DNA of 8,739 bases from Paludibacteraceae bacterium (lineage in GTDB: Bacteria; Bacteroidota; Bacteroidia; Bacteroidales; Paludibacteraceae). The stretch lies in NCBI GenBank assembly GCA_023227695.1, contig JALNVE010000127.1, forward strand, positions 1-8,739, given 5' to 3'. This document shows positions 1-6,769 of the stretch, one piece after another. Each line of letters begins with the position of its first letter. Positions within the stretch are counted from its first letter, which is position 1. The translations under genes and the position numbers were made by a program. The notes beneath the pieces are model-generated. The model searched no databases, was not told the origin of the DNA, and saw nothing but the letters and a program-made list of their open reading frames with translations.

Positions 1-118
1 TGACCTATAGAGAAGTTACATTGCTCGATTTTGGCTCTGAATGTTTTGAATCTCTCAAACCACCAGCATTTATCGCAGATTAGAGCATGTTGCACCACGC
101 AAATTGACCCATAGGTCA
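1..118. repeat. Possible end of a mobile element bounded by a short inverted repeat
   Basis: TGACCTAT at 1-8 is the exact inverse of ATAGGTCA at 111-118. The right copy lies inside a small palindrome, TGACC-CATA-GGTCA, at 105-118. Sequence recognisable as a surface-protein fragment begins only to the right of this point, and a stop codon (112-114) closes that frame just inside the repeat. This would fit the right end of an insertion sequence that truncated the downstream gene. It could also be chance, because the window starts exactly at the first repeat and the arms are only 8 bp. Confidence 0.25.
3..83 (+). CDS. 3' end of an unidentified reading frame (partial)
   Basis: The frame starting at base 3 is open from the window edge to a TAG at 81-83 and reads TYREVTLLDFGSECFESLKP followed by PAFIAD. 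Its composition is protein-like, and it ends about 30 nt before the inverted repeat at 111-118. Transposase genes in insertion sequences often end this way. I do not recognise the family from 26 residues. The opposite strand is also open over 1-119, so strand and reality are both uncertain. Confidence 0.25.
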   Translation, partial: TYREVTLLDFGSECFESLKPPAFIAD

Positions 119-567
119 CAATTTACTCAGATGCCACTAGAACTGAGATCTTACATGTTTTGTTGATCAGTAATGACGGTAATTTTGAGGTTCTTAGAGG
201 TCTTGAGGTGAACCCAACTCTTTCTGTAAAGATAGATGACTTGTTAGGTCAAACTAAGTATTATTATTCAATCGAGACATTGGATTCTAACGAGTCTGTT
301 TTGAGATCATTAGCAGGTTCTTTCGCAACTGAGGGTTATACTTCAGTTAAAGAGTTGAAAAACAATGCTCCTTTGAGTGTATATTCTGGTAATGGTTCAA
401 TTGTCTTGAATTCTGGTGTTGTATGTGGAGTAAGCATCTTCAATGCAAACGGAATCCTTGTTTATAAGAATAATAATTATGAAGGATACAATGTGATTTG
501 TGTTCCTTCAGGAATCTATTTCGTAGTCTCTTCTAATGGTGAAAGTCAGAAGGTTGTAGCTTACTAA
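115..567 (+). pseudogene. 5'-truncated secreted protein: FN3-like segment plus T9SS C-terminal sorting domain
   Basis: The frame opens right after a TAG at 112-114 and has no ATG start. The first in-frame alternative start is a TTG at 160, which falls inside conserved sequence. The first part (to about position 340) resembles a fibronectin type III repeat: a DGNFEVLRGL strand, the LLGQTKYYYSIETLDSN segment typical of the FN3 tyrosine corner, and a closing SFATEG strand. The last 64 residues have the form of a type A T9SS sorting domain: LSVYSGNGSIVL, then VSIFNANGILVYK, then VPSGIYFVVSS, ending in KVVAY. In intact proteins this tail sends a periplasmic precursor through the outer membrane, where it is removed. 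What remains is the C-terminus of a larger cell-surface or secreted protein of unknown activity. The 5' part is absent, perhaps replaced by the element whose end may lie at about 118. A good terminator follows at 592-627. It is probably not translated. Confidence 0.7.
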
Positions 568-591
568 AAGATATATTGAATTTATATAATT

Positions 592-627
592 GAAAGGATG
601 ATGGGATTTTCTCATCATCCTTTCTTT
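592..627 (+). terminator. Intrinsic terminator after the truncated T9SS gene
   Basis: A perfect 12-bp stem, GAAAGGATGATG (592-603) with CATCATCCTTTC (613-624), closes a 9-nt loop and runs into TTT and further T-rich sequence. It starts 25 nt after the TAA at 565-567. Confidence 0.85.
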
Positions 628-631
628 ATGT

Positions 632-958
632 TTGATTATAGATGCGGAGGTGGATGAGGTGAGCTTGCTCGCAGAGGTCTGTAATCCATGTCAAGATGAA
701 TCGGGCTTTGTGAAGATTAATTATTCATTTTCTCAAGATAGCTATGTGGAAACACTGAATAGCTGTAATATGAATGGCATTTGTGTTCGAACTTTAGCTG
801 ACCATCTTCGCCTTTCATCTCAGGGCACTTTAGAGTGGGATGGACGGGATTACAACGGAAATGTTTTGTCTGTTGCACCATATATCATCTTGTTCGAGGC
901 AAATGATGCCAACGGTCATACGGTGAGAGAAAGATTTATTTGTGTGGTATCATGGTAA
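632..958 (+). pseudogene. Remnant of a large surface protein: FlgD-Ig-like C-terminal domain without a start codon
   Basis: The frame is open from 602 (after a TGA at 599-601) to a TAA at 956-958 but contains no upstream ATG. The only early start candidate is a TTG at 632. The last 65 or so residues match the FlgD-Ig-like domain that ends many Bacteroidota lamin-tail and gliding-type surface proteins: MNGICVRTLADHLRLSSQGT, then LEWDGRDYNGNVLSV, then YIILFEANDANGHTVRE and a final VSW. The usual motif just before this domain, of the form FSPDxDGF with an INY strand, survives only as CNPCQDESGF...INYSF, with key residues replaced. The upstream body of the protein, normally many hundreds of residues, is missing. 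I read it as an eroded gene tail. It sits immediately after a terminator, has no visible promoter, and could be an older relative of the kind of protein represented by the fragment at 115-567. Confidence 0.65.
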
Positions 959-1065
959 AAGAGCTTCCTGTTTGTTGAGATCAGGTGTATAAATGTGGTT
1001 TGTAAAAAGTTGTACATTGCATTGTGTGTCTCTTTCTATCTATTTGTGTGATAAAAGTGAGAAAT

Positions 1066-1091
1066 AAAAATATATCAAATGATATATTTTT
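1066..1091. promoter_or_regulatory. Perfect 12-bp palindrome upstream of the -7 box (operator or terminator candidate)
   Basis: AAAAATATATCA (1066-1077) and TGATATATTTTT (1080-1091) are exact inverse copies separated by AA. The right arm abuts the -7 box at 1092-1099, so the palindrome occupies the place of the -33 region. A dimeric regulator could bind here. Alternatively the hairpin plus its T-run may terminate read-through from the left, although the stem is almost entirely A/T. Confidence 0.5.
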
Positions 1092-1099
1092 TAATTTTG
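1092..1099 (+). promoter_or_regulatory. Bacteroidota -7 promoter box for the exported 262-residue protein
   Basis: TAATTTTG matches the Bacteroidota sigma consensus TAnnTTTG. No clear -33 TTTG is seen at the usual distance, where the palindrome lies instead. The predicted start of transcription is near 1103, giving a leader of about 85 nt before the ATG at 1187. The leader contains GGGAGTT (1131-1137) and AACTCCC (1165-1171), which could pair and enclose 27 nt. Confidence 0.6.
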
Positions 1100-1186
1100 C
1101 AAAGAAAATAACTATGCCTAATCGACTGTTGGGAGTTGTAGTTTTGTGTGGTTTTATTATAAATAACTCCCGTAATTAAAAGAAAC

Positions 1187-1975
1187 ATGAGATTATTAAA
1201 AACTTTGACATTGTTAACAATGATAATGTTATGCGGAAGCGCATGGGCTGCTAAAACTACTTGTATGATGATCCTTAAAAATGGAAGTAAGATTAAATGT
1301 AGTGTTTTGGAAATAACAAAAGATTCTGCTATCATGGAAGGTGGTGATGGATCCATTTTCAAGTACAGTTTTTCTGATATTCAAAAAATCAGATCATTAG
1401 CTGCAATAAAAGCAGAAGAGAGAGCAGCTATGTTAGCTGAAAATGAAAAGAAAAAAGCGTTGGCAGAACAAGCAAAGGCTGCTCAACTAGCAGCACAAAC
1501 AGCTACTTCAACTCAGACTCCAGCTGCACCAGCAGAGTTGCCAACTGAAACTACTGCTTCGTCTTCTACTCCTGCTGCTACGACAACTTCTTCAACACAA
1601 GGAGTTGAAGAGGTTAGTTATACACAAGTTTTGAATGAAGCGTTTGCAGAGGATTATCAAAACAAGTCAGTTGTGATTGAGGCTGAATATTTGCAATCAG
1701 GTTTTTGGAAAGGTTATTTGATTCCTAAATTCATTAAGAAGGCAAAATATTATGTATTTCAGTGTGTTCAACCAGGAGCTGAGCCTTCTGTAAATGCCAT
1801 GAATAAGTCTGCTAACGGTGAAGTATTTCTTATAGATAAAAGTTTGGCATCTGGAGTTATCAATTTAAAACAAGGTGAAAAGGTGAAGATGAGAGGCCAT
1901 ACGAAAGTTGTTAAACGTCTTTCTAATGCTGGACAAATGGAGGTTTATTTTATAGTAGAAGAAGTTATAAAATAA
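1187..1975 (+). CDS. Exported protein of unknown function with Ala/Thr-rich linker
   Basis: This is a 262-residue protein that I cannot assign to a named family. Residues 1-21 form a type I signal peptide: MRLLK, a hydrophobic core of TLTLLTMIMLCG, and an AWA cleavage site. There is no lipobox, so the protein is probably periplasmic or secreted. Residues 27-70 form a small beta-rich module (ILKNGSKIKCSVLEITKDSA, later YSFSDIQKIRSL) like those found in many Bacteroidota exported proteins that begin with a lysine-asparagine-glycine turn. Residues 72-102 are Ala/Glu/Lys-rich and probably a helical or coiled-coil stretch. Residues 103-138 are a low-complexity linker of Ala, Thr, Ser and Pro. Residues 140-262 form a second beta-rich domain (VVIEAEYL, KYYVFQCV, EKVKMRGHTKV, EVYFIVEEV), perhaps OB-like; that fold is a guess. 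No T9SS tail is present. The ATG at 1187 is chosen because it gives a standard signal peptide. The gene is monocistronic and ends in a shared terminator with convergent uvrA. Confidence 0.8.
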   Translation: MRLLKTLTLLTMIMLCGSAWAAKTTCMMILKNGSKIKCSVLEITKDSAIMEGGDGSIFKYSFSDIQKIRSLAAIKAEERAAMLAENEKKKALAEQAKAAQLAAQTATSTQTPAAPAELPTETTASSSTPAATTTSSTQGVEEVSYTQVLNEAFAEDYQNKSVVIEAEYLQSGFWKGYLIPKFIKKAKYYVFQCVQPGAEPSVNAMNKSANGEVFLIDKSLASGVINLKQGEKVKMRGHTKVVKRLSNAGQMEVYFIVEEVIK

Positions 1976-2008
1976 TTCTGAGTCTATTGTATTACTTATT
2001 TTATAATC

Positions 2009-2053
2009 AAAGATCTGTAAATTTGAAGTGTTGCTTCAAATTTGCAGATCTTT
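2009..2053. terminator. Bidirectional intrinsic terminator between convergent genes
   Basis: The two 20-bp arms, 2009-2028 and 2034-2053, pair with a single G-T wobble around a 5-nt loop. On the + strand the hairpin ends in TTTTTAT. On the minus strand it ends in TTTGATTAT. It lies 33 nt after the stop of the exported-protein gene and 28 nt after the stop of uvrA, so it can serve both. Confidence 0.9.
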
Positions 2054-2081
2054 TTATCTTTATTTGTTAACGTGTGCGTTG

Positions 2082-4931
2082 TTATAGCCCCAATTCTTCT
2101 TTTAAGAATTTTCCTGTAATGCTTTCTTTGTTCTGAGCAACCTCTTCTGGAGTGCCGCTGCAGATAAGCCGACCGCCGTCTCGACCGCCATCAGGACCTA
2201 TGTCTATCAAATGGTCGGCAACCTTGATTACATCCAAGTTGTGCTCGATGACGAGGATGGTGTTGCCCTTGTCTGCCAATTTGTTGAGCACGTCTAGCAG
2301 GATGCGGATGTCTTCGAAGTGAAGTCCCGTGGTTGGCTCGTCCAAGATGTAGAGCGTGTTACCTGTATCACGGCGCATCAACTCTGTTGCTAGTTTGATA
2401 CGTTGGCTTTCGCCTCCGGAAAGTGTAGTGGAAGGTTGCCCTAATTTAATGTACCCCAATCCTATGCTTTGCAAAGTCTTGACTTTGTTGTAGATGTTCG
2501 GAATGTTTTCGAAGAACTCTACGGCTTGATTGATGGTGAGATCTAACACATCGGCAATGGATTTGCCTTTGTATCTTACCTCCAAAGTTTCCCGGTTATA
2601 ACGCTTTCCGTGGCACTCTTCACAAGGCGCGTAGACATCAGGTAAGAAGTTCATCTCAATGGTCTTGTATCCGTTGCCGCCGCATGTCTCGCATCGTCCA
2701 CCTTTTACGTTGAAAGAGAATCGTCCTGGTTTGTAGCCTCTCATCTTAGATTCAGGCAACGATACGAATAGGTTTCTGATGTCGCTGAACAGATCCGTGT
2801 ATGTAGCTGGATTGGAACGAGGCGTACGACCGATTGGTGACTGGTCTACCGTGATCACTTTGTCAATATTGTCAATGCCTTCAACCGAGTCGTAAGGCAA
2901 TGGATCTTGCAATGAACGATAAAAGTGCTGGCTCAAGATGGGTTGCAACGTGTCCTTTACCAATGTTGACTTTCCGCTTCCTGAAACACCTGTTACGCAG
3001 ATAAATATACCTAGAGGGAAGGTTACGTCAATTCCCTTCAAGTTGTTTCCTCTGGCTCCTTTTATAGTGATGGATTTGCCTTTCCCTTCACGTTTTTCCT
3101 TGGGTACCTCAATTTTCTTTACTCCGTTCAGATAATCAGCAGTAAGGGTGTGCGTCTTCAACATTTCTTCTGGTGTACCTGCAAAGACTATTTCACCGCC
3201 ATGGCGACCGGCTCTAGGTCCAAGGTCTACTACATAATCGGCGTTTAACATCATGTCTTTATCATGTTCCACAACGATGATGGAGTTGCCAATGTCGCGA
3301 AGTTTCTTAAGTGAATTAATTAGACGAACATTATCACGTTGATGCAAACCAATACTTGGTTCGTCTAAGATGTAAAGCACGTTGACAAGTTGAGTTCCAA
3401 TCTGTGTGGCCAAACGGATACGTTGGCTCTCGCCCCCAGAAAGGGTCATGGATGCTCGGTTCAGCGAAAGATAATTTAACCCTACATCTAACAAGAAGCT
3501 GATGCGGGTGCGTATCTCTTTTAGAATCTCTAGTGCAATTTTTTTCTGTTTGTCAGTGAGCCTTTCTTCTACGTTGTCGATCCACTCTTTTAGTTCGGCT
3601 ATGTCCATGATGGCAAGGTCGGAAATGTTCATTCCGTCGATCCGGAAGTGAGTGGCCTCTTTGTTCAATCTGGTTCCGTGACATTCAGGGCAGACAATCG
3701 TCTTGCTGAATTGACTAGCCCATTTTTGAGCAGTAGCTGATGCCTCGCTGTCTTGCTGCATCTCCACATATTTCAGTACACCTTCGAATGAGTAGCTGTA
3801 GCTCGACGAACCCAAAGCTTCATTTTTAACACAGATACGATCATCGGTGCCGTTCAGAATGACATACAAAGCCTCTTCCGAAATCTGAGAAACGGGATCT
3901 TTTAAAGAGAAACCGTATTTTTCCGCAATAGCTTCAAGCTGCCAGAAGAACAACGATTTCTTATATTTTCCGAGAGGAACGATGGCTCCGTTGTGGATGC
4001 TTTCCTCTTTATTCGGAATGATTTTGTCAATATCAATTTCATTGATGTAACCAATACCTTTACATTTAGGGCAGGCGCCGAAAGGAGAGTTGAAAGAGAA
4101 GTTATGTGGTGCAGGTTCACTGTAAGAGATTCCTGAAGTTGGACACATCAGCAACTTGCTGAAATGACGGATGCTCTCGTCGTCCTTCTTTACAATCATG
4201 ATAGAACCGTTGCCTTGTTTCATGGCATTCTGAACCGACTCTTTAACGCGTCGCTCGTTATTTTCCGAAACAATGAGTTTGTCAATCACAACCTCGATGT
4301 TGTGGTTTTTGTATCGGTCCACCTTCATGCCGTGGATGATCTCCTGTATCTTGCCGTCAATGCGGACGTTCAGATAACCACGCTTGCGCACCTGTTCGAA
4401 AAGTTCTTTGTAATGTCCTTTTCTTGCCTTAACCAGAGGGGCAAGGATATAGATGGCTTGGTCTTTATATTCTTGGTGAATTAAACTCAGAATTTGTTCT
4501 TCTGTATATTTTACCATTTTTTCTCCCGTCACGTAAGAGAATGCTTCGCCGGCTCTTGCAAAAAGCAGACGGAGAAAATCGTAAATCTCTGTTGTGGTAC
4601 CTACGGTAGAGCGTGGATTCTTGTTGGTCGTCTTTTGCTCAATGGAGATAACAGGACTTAATCCGGATATCTTGTCGACATCTGGGCGTTCTATGTTTCC
4701 TAGAAAGTTTCTGGCGTATGCAGAGAATGTGTCAATGTATCGACGTTGTCCTTCTGCAAATATGGTGTCAAATGCCAGCGAAGACTTTCCGCTTCCGCTC
4801 AATCCTGTCATTACAGTGATTTTGTTACGAGGAATGGAAACGTCGATGTTTTTGAGGTTGTGTACCCTTGCACCCAACACTTCAATTTGACCTGTCTCCA
4901 ACTGTTCCAAATTCACATTGTCATCTTTCAT
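2082..4931 (-). CDS. uvrA: UvrABC excinuclease subunit A
   Basis: UvrA is the damage-sensing ATPase of nucleotide excision repair. As a dimer with UvrB it scans DNA in the cytoplasm, loads UvrB at lesions and then leaves. The protein is full length (949 residues; about 940 in E. coli). It has two ABC ATPase halves. In the first, the Walker A motif GLSGSGKSS is at 43-51, the signature LSGGESQR at 497-504 and the Walker B LYILDEP at 519-525. In the second, Walker A GVSGSGKST is at 648-656, the signature at 837-844 and Walker B LYILDEP at 860-866. The C-terminal zinc module is complete (C747, C750, C770, C773). The first zinc module has C263, C287 and C290, but residue 266 is Ser where E. coli has Cys. 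To my recollection this replacement is common in Bacteroidota UvrA. A further CPECHG motif lies at 414-419. The ATG at 4931 is supported by a Shine-Dalgarno site and by the RVHNLKNIDV start of the first domain. The gene stands alone, with its own promoter near 5050. Confidence 0.98.
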   Translation of the reverse strand: MKDDNVNLEQLETGQIEVLGARVHNLKNIDVSIPRNKITVMTGLSGSGKSSLAFDTIFAEGQRRYIDTFSAYARNFLGNIERPDVDKISGLSPVISIEQKTTNKNPRSTVGTTTEIYDFLRLLFARAGEAFSYVTGEKMVKYTEEQILSLIHQEYKDQAIYILAPLVKARKGHYKELFEQVRKRGYLNVRIDGKIQEIIHGMKVDRYKNHNIEVVIDKLIVSENNERRVKESVQNAMKQGNGSIMIVKKDDESIRHFSKLLMCPTSGISYSEPAPHNFSFNSPFGACPKCKGIGYINEIDIDKIIPNKEESIHNGAIVPLGKYKKSLFFWQLEAIAEKYGFSLKDPVSQISEEALYVILNGTDDRICVKNEALGSSSYSYSFEGVLKYVEMQQDSEASATAQKWASQFSKTIVCPECHGTRLNKEATHFRIDGMNISDLAIMDIAELKEWIDNVEERLTDKQKKIALEILKEIRTRISFLLDVGLNYLSLNRASMTLSGGESQRIRLATQIGTQLVNVLYILDEPSIGLHQRDNVRLINSLKKLRDIGNSIIVVEHDKDMMLNADYVVDLGPRAGRHGGEIVFAGTPEEMLKTHTLTADYLNGVKKIEVPKEKREGKGKSITIKGARGNNLKGIDVTFPLGIFICVTGVSGSGKSTLVKDTLQPILSQHFYRSLQDPLPYDSVEGIDNIDKVITVDQSPIGRTPRSNPATYTDLFSDIRNLFVSLPESKMRGYKPGRFSFNVKGGRCETCGGNGYKTIEMNFLPDVYAPCEECHGKRYNRETLEVRYKGKSIADVLDLTINQAVEFFENIPNIYNKVKTLQSIGLGYIKLGQPSTTLSGGESQRIKLATELMRRDTGNTLYILDEPTTGLHFEDIRILLDVLNKLADKGNTILVIEHNLDVIKVADHLIDIGPDGGRDGGRLICSGTPEEVAQNKESITGKFLKEELGL

Positions 4932-4937
4932 ACCTTA

Positions 4938-4942
4938 CCTCC
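4938..4942 (-). promoter_or_regulatory. Strong Shine-Dalgarno site of uvrA
   Basis: GGAGG on the minus strand lies 6 nt before the ATG at 4931. Such sites are uncommon in Bacteroidota, and none of the other genes here has one. It fixes the uvrA start. Confidence 0.7.
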
Positions 4943-5045
4943 AAATGCTAATTTTTATAGTTCTTTCTGTGACTTTTTGTTATCCAATTTGAACTAAATT
5001 GTCTTTTTGAGTTGGGCGAAAACGACGCTACCCATCAAAAGTCTG

Positions 5046-5053
5046 CAAAGTTA
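5046..5053 (-). promoter_or_regulatory. -7 promoter box of uvrA
   Basis: The minus strand reads TAACTTTG, an exact TAnnTTTG match. A T-rich stretch ending in TTTG (5069-5066) lies upstream but only 12 nt away, closer than the usual -33 spacing. Transcription would begin near 5041, giving a leader of about 110 nt. No LexA-like operator is evident. Confidence 0.65.
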
Positions 5054-5066
5054 CGAATTTTAAAGC

Positions 5067-5090
5067 AAAAAAACTCATAAAGAATGAGTT
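5067..5090 (-). terminator. Weak intrinsic terminator just upstream of the uvrA promoter
   Basis: On the minus strand AACTCAT (5090-5084) pairs with ATGAGTT (5078-5072) around a 5-nt loop and is followed by five T residues. It could stop read-through from the right into uvrA. The stem is short and AT-rich, so it may be chance. Confidence 0.35.
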
Positions 5091-5215
5091 GGATAGTTAA
5101 AACGTAGGGTGAAACGTGATAAAAATGGGCGTTTTTGCTTTAAATAGCACAAGAAAAAGAAAACTGCAAATGTGATTTTTTGATATAAATCTTTGGCTTG
5201 TTGAATGTTGAAAAC

Positions 5216-5255
5216 AAAAAAGGGAAGGCATAAATGAACATTTTTGCCTTCCCTT
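5216..5255 (-). terminator. Intrinsic terminator of the DUF4380-like operon
   Basis: On the minus strand an 11-bp stem, with arms 5255-5245 and 5230-5220, closes a 14-nt loop. It contains the GC-rich core GGGAAGGCA/TGCCTTCCC and is followed by a T-rich run (TTTTGTTTT). It begins 18 nt after the stop codon at 5274-5276. Confidence 0.88.
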
Positions 5256-5273
5256 ATGTATGTCCAAGAGTTC

Positions 5274-6227
5274 TTAAATCTTATCAAGATAAGCTTTGAC
5301 ATCAGATTCGGTTACGTCTTGTTCGAATCTGTGTATTTTCCAAACTTCAGTGGTTTTAATAAAACCGCAAGGAGGAATGGTTTTGTAGGGAGAATGGTAT
5401 TCCAACTCTAGAAGAGAGGTCTCTGCTTCGTCTGTAGCAAAGCTGTAAATCTCAACCTCTTTCTGCTCTGGATGAAGAAACTTTTGATCATGATGTTCGA
5501 AACGAATCATCATCAAATCACGTCCGGAAAGAGTTGCGATAAATGGTCTGCTAGGCGTTATAAAGGCCTTAGCTGTGCACTCTTTGTTCTCCTTGTCTTT
5601 CTTTTTTGGCGTGAAAGAGAAATAACCGTCTTCTATTTTGTATGGAGCCGGACCTTCGTATGGATGAGTTGGCTCGGATACGGTCACGTTTTTTTCATTG
5701 CTTACCGGTACGAAATTCAGATTGTGCCCGTTAACTCTAGTGATCATCCAAAGATCCCAAGCTATAGGTTCTTTCCTTATGTTTTCGGCAATTGCTTCAA
5801 TGATGACGTTGTAGCAATCATCAATCATATCATATTCTCCTATAATGATATTTTTGGTTAAGCGTATACCGCTTATTGGGCTCTCTTCGCCTTTTAATAC
5901 GATATAGTTTTCCTCTTTGACAGCTGTTGTGTAATTGCCATAACTAATGTATGGATCTGGTGGCCAGAAAAGAGTTGATTCAACTTTCTCTGGGTTGAGA
6001 TTTTGTCGTTTCCACCACAGACTTTGAGGGCCTACCCAAACTTCATGTCCGTTGTATGCCTTGAAATCTAAATTGGATGGCGAAGGTATCGGTCTCTTTT
6101 TTTGTTTCCATAATTTGGAATCGCTTTTCAGAAGGTTTTCTCCTTCTTTAATCTGCAAAGATACGATTCGTCCTCCTACATCAGGTAAAATTCCTAATTT
6201 GACGTCTCCGTACTCTAAATTGATCAT
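5274..6227 (-). CDS. DUF4380-like protein, probable galactose-mutarotase-like fold
   Basis: This is a 317-residue protein with no signal peptide or membrane segment, so probably cytosolic. It resembles the DUF4380 family of Bacteroidota, large beta-sandwich proteins related in fold to aldose 1-epimerases. The family has no firm reaction that I know of. Typical features are an opening strand INLEYGDVKLGILPDVGGRI (2-21), whose Pro-x-x-Gly-Gly-Arg turn is shared with mutarotases; GHEVWVGPQSLWW (60-72), where H61 and E62 are possible sugar-site residues; and a C-terminal LELEYHSPYKTIPP (273-286) with acidic E274 and E276. The frame stays open further upstream to an ATG at 6344, but those 39 extra residues overlap the preceding gene and are basic and non-family-like. 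The ATG at 6227, 7 nt after that gene's stop, is therefore chosen. It is the second gene of a two-gene operon ending at the terminator 5216-5255. A sugar-related role is inference from fold and from the nearby mannanase. Confidence 0.8.
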   Translation of the reverse strand: MINLEYGDVKLGILPDVGGRIVSLQIKEGENLLKSDSKLWKQKKRPIPSPSNLDFKAYNGHEVWVGPQSLWWKRQNLNPEKVESTLFWPPDPYISYGNYTTAVKEENYIVLKGEESPISGIRLTKNIIIGEYDMIDDCYNVIIEAIAENIRKEPIAWDLWMITRVNGHNLNFVPVSNEKNVTVSEPTHPYEGPAPYKIEDGYFSFTPKKKDKENKECTAKAFITPSRPFIATLSGRDLMMIRFEHHDQKFLHPEQKEVEIYSFATDEAETSLLELEYHSPYKTIPPCGFIKTTEVWKIHRFEQDVTESDVKAYLDKI

Positions 6228-6234
6228 TTGATTT

Positions 6235-6738
6235 TCATTTGATTGAGGTTGTGATTTTCTCTTGTATTTTTCTTTCAATATCTGCAATGGATGATAATAA
6301 ATCTTTATTTGTAATTTTTGTTTTAAGTGTGTCTTTAACTGCATAACTTCTTAACCATGTGCCTGTTAAAAAACCTCTAGCACTGACGGTTGAGTCTTTT
6401 TCTGCAAGACAAACTTCGCCCATGAAAATCTTGTCAATTACGTTGGCTAAAGTGTCGCCAAATTCACTTGCTTTCATCTCAATTTTAAAGGTTGTGTCTT
6501 TGAACTGATATCTTACAAAGTTGGCCGTATAGTTGTTATCTTCTTCTTTGGCCAAATACAAAAGCTTGTCGCCACCACCGTTTCTCTCTATGATGATATA
6601 ATCAAATGGGTCTGGATTGTTTTCAATCATAGTCGTGTCTGTCATTTCTTTTTGATCGTTCTTCTCTTGTGCGTTAACATGAAACATTAGAAGAACAATA
6701 ATGCCAATGAATAATAGAAAATGCTTAAGTTTTCTCAT
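6235..6738 (-). CDS. Small exported protein of unknown function
   Basis: This is a 167-residue protein that I do not recognise. Residues 1-23 form a signal peptide: basic MRKLKH, hydrophobic core FLLFIGIIVLLMF, and a VNA cleavage site before QEK. No lipobox Cys is present, so a periplasmic or secreted location is expected. The mature part has an acidic Asn/Asp/Glu/Lys-rich start (about 24-45), then a beta-rich region (FDYIIIERNGGGDKLLYLAK, ANFVRYQFKDTTFKIEMKAS), a single Cys in MGEVCLAEKD, a GFLTGTWLRSYAV segment and a Lys-rich helical end. A start 25 codons upstream (6813) is possible but would pass through the promoter at 6770-6777 and add a non-signal-like leader, so 6738 is preferred. It is the first gene of an operon with the DUF4380-like gene, which starts 7 nt after its stop. 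The pairing suggests a shared role, but nothing in the sequence names it. Confidence 0.75.
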   Translation of the reverse strand: MRKLKHFLLFIGIIVLLMFHVNAQEKNDQKEMTDTTMIENNPDPFDYIIIERNGGGDKLLYLAKEEDNNYTANFVRYQFKDTTFKIEMKASEFGDTLANVIDKIFMGEVCLAEKDSTVSARGFLTGTWLRSYAVKDTLKTKITNKDLLSSIADIERKIQEKITTSIK

Positions 6739-6769
6739 TTTTTTGTTTATTAGCTCGTATAGTTTACGG

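Larger units (their letters stand above)
4943..5219. other. Intergenic region between uvrA and the DUF4380-like operon
   Basis: The 342-base gap at 4932-5273 holds no convincing gene. It contains the uvrA leader, ribosome site and -7 box, a weak hairpin with T-run at 5067-5090, and the terminator of the neighbouring operon at 5216-5255. A perfect 13-bp inverted repeat, TTTAAAGCAAAAA (5059-5071) and TTTTTGCTTTAAA (5132-5144), spans 60 nt. The left arm lies next to the uvrA -7 box. An open frame at 5075-5302 has no coding character. Confidence 0.6.

Noticed and set aside
1..119. Minus-strand open frame over the first 119 bases, rich in Cys and Trp
   Set aside because: It has no start codon in the window and no recognisable motif, and the + strand frame ending at 83 is equally open, so no call is possible.
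1075..1362. 95-codon minus-strand open frame opposite the exported-protein gene
   Set aside because: It is antisense to the signal peptide region and promoter of a better supported gene and has no recognisable domain.
4164..4997. Several + strand open frames of 80-106 codons across the start of uvrA
   Set aside because: They are antisense shadows of the conserved uvrA coding sequence.
5059..5144. Perfect 13-bp inverted repeat spanning 60 nt, considered as element ends or an operator loop
   Set aside because: The arms are A/T-rich, so chance is likely. There is no gene or target duplication, and one arm is part of the uvrA promoter region. It is noted in the intergenic entry only.
5075..5302. 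75-codon minus-strand open frame between uvrA and the DUF4380-like gene
   Set aside because: It overlaps the end of the neighbouring gene and its terminator, and the residues are Phe/Lys-rich as expected from AT-rich non-coding DNA.
6228..6344. 39-residue N-terminal extension of the DUF4380-like protein
   Set aside because: It lies within the end of the preceding gene in another frame, is Lys/Gln-rich and unlike the family. The ATG at 6227 starts exactly at the first conserved strand.
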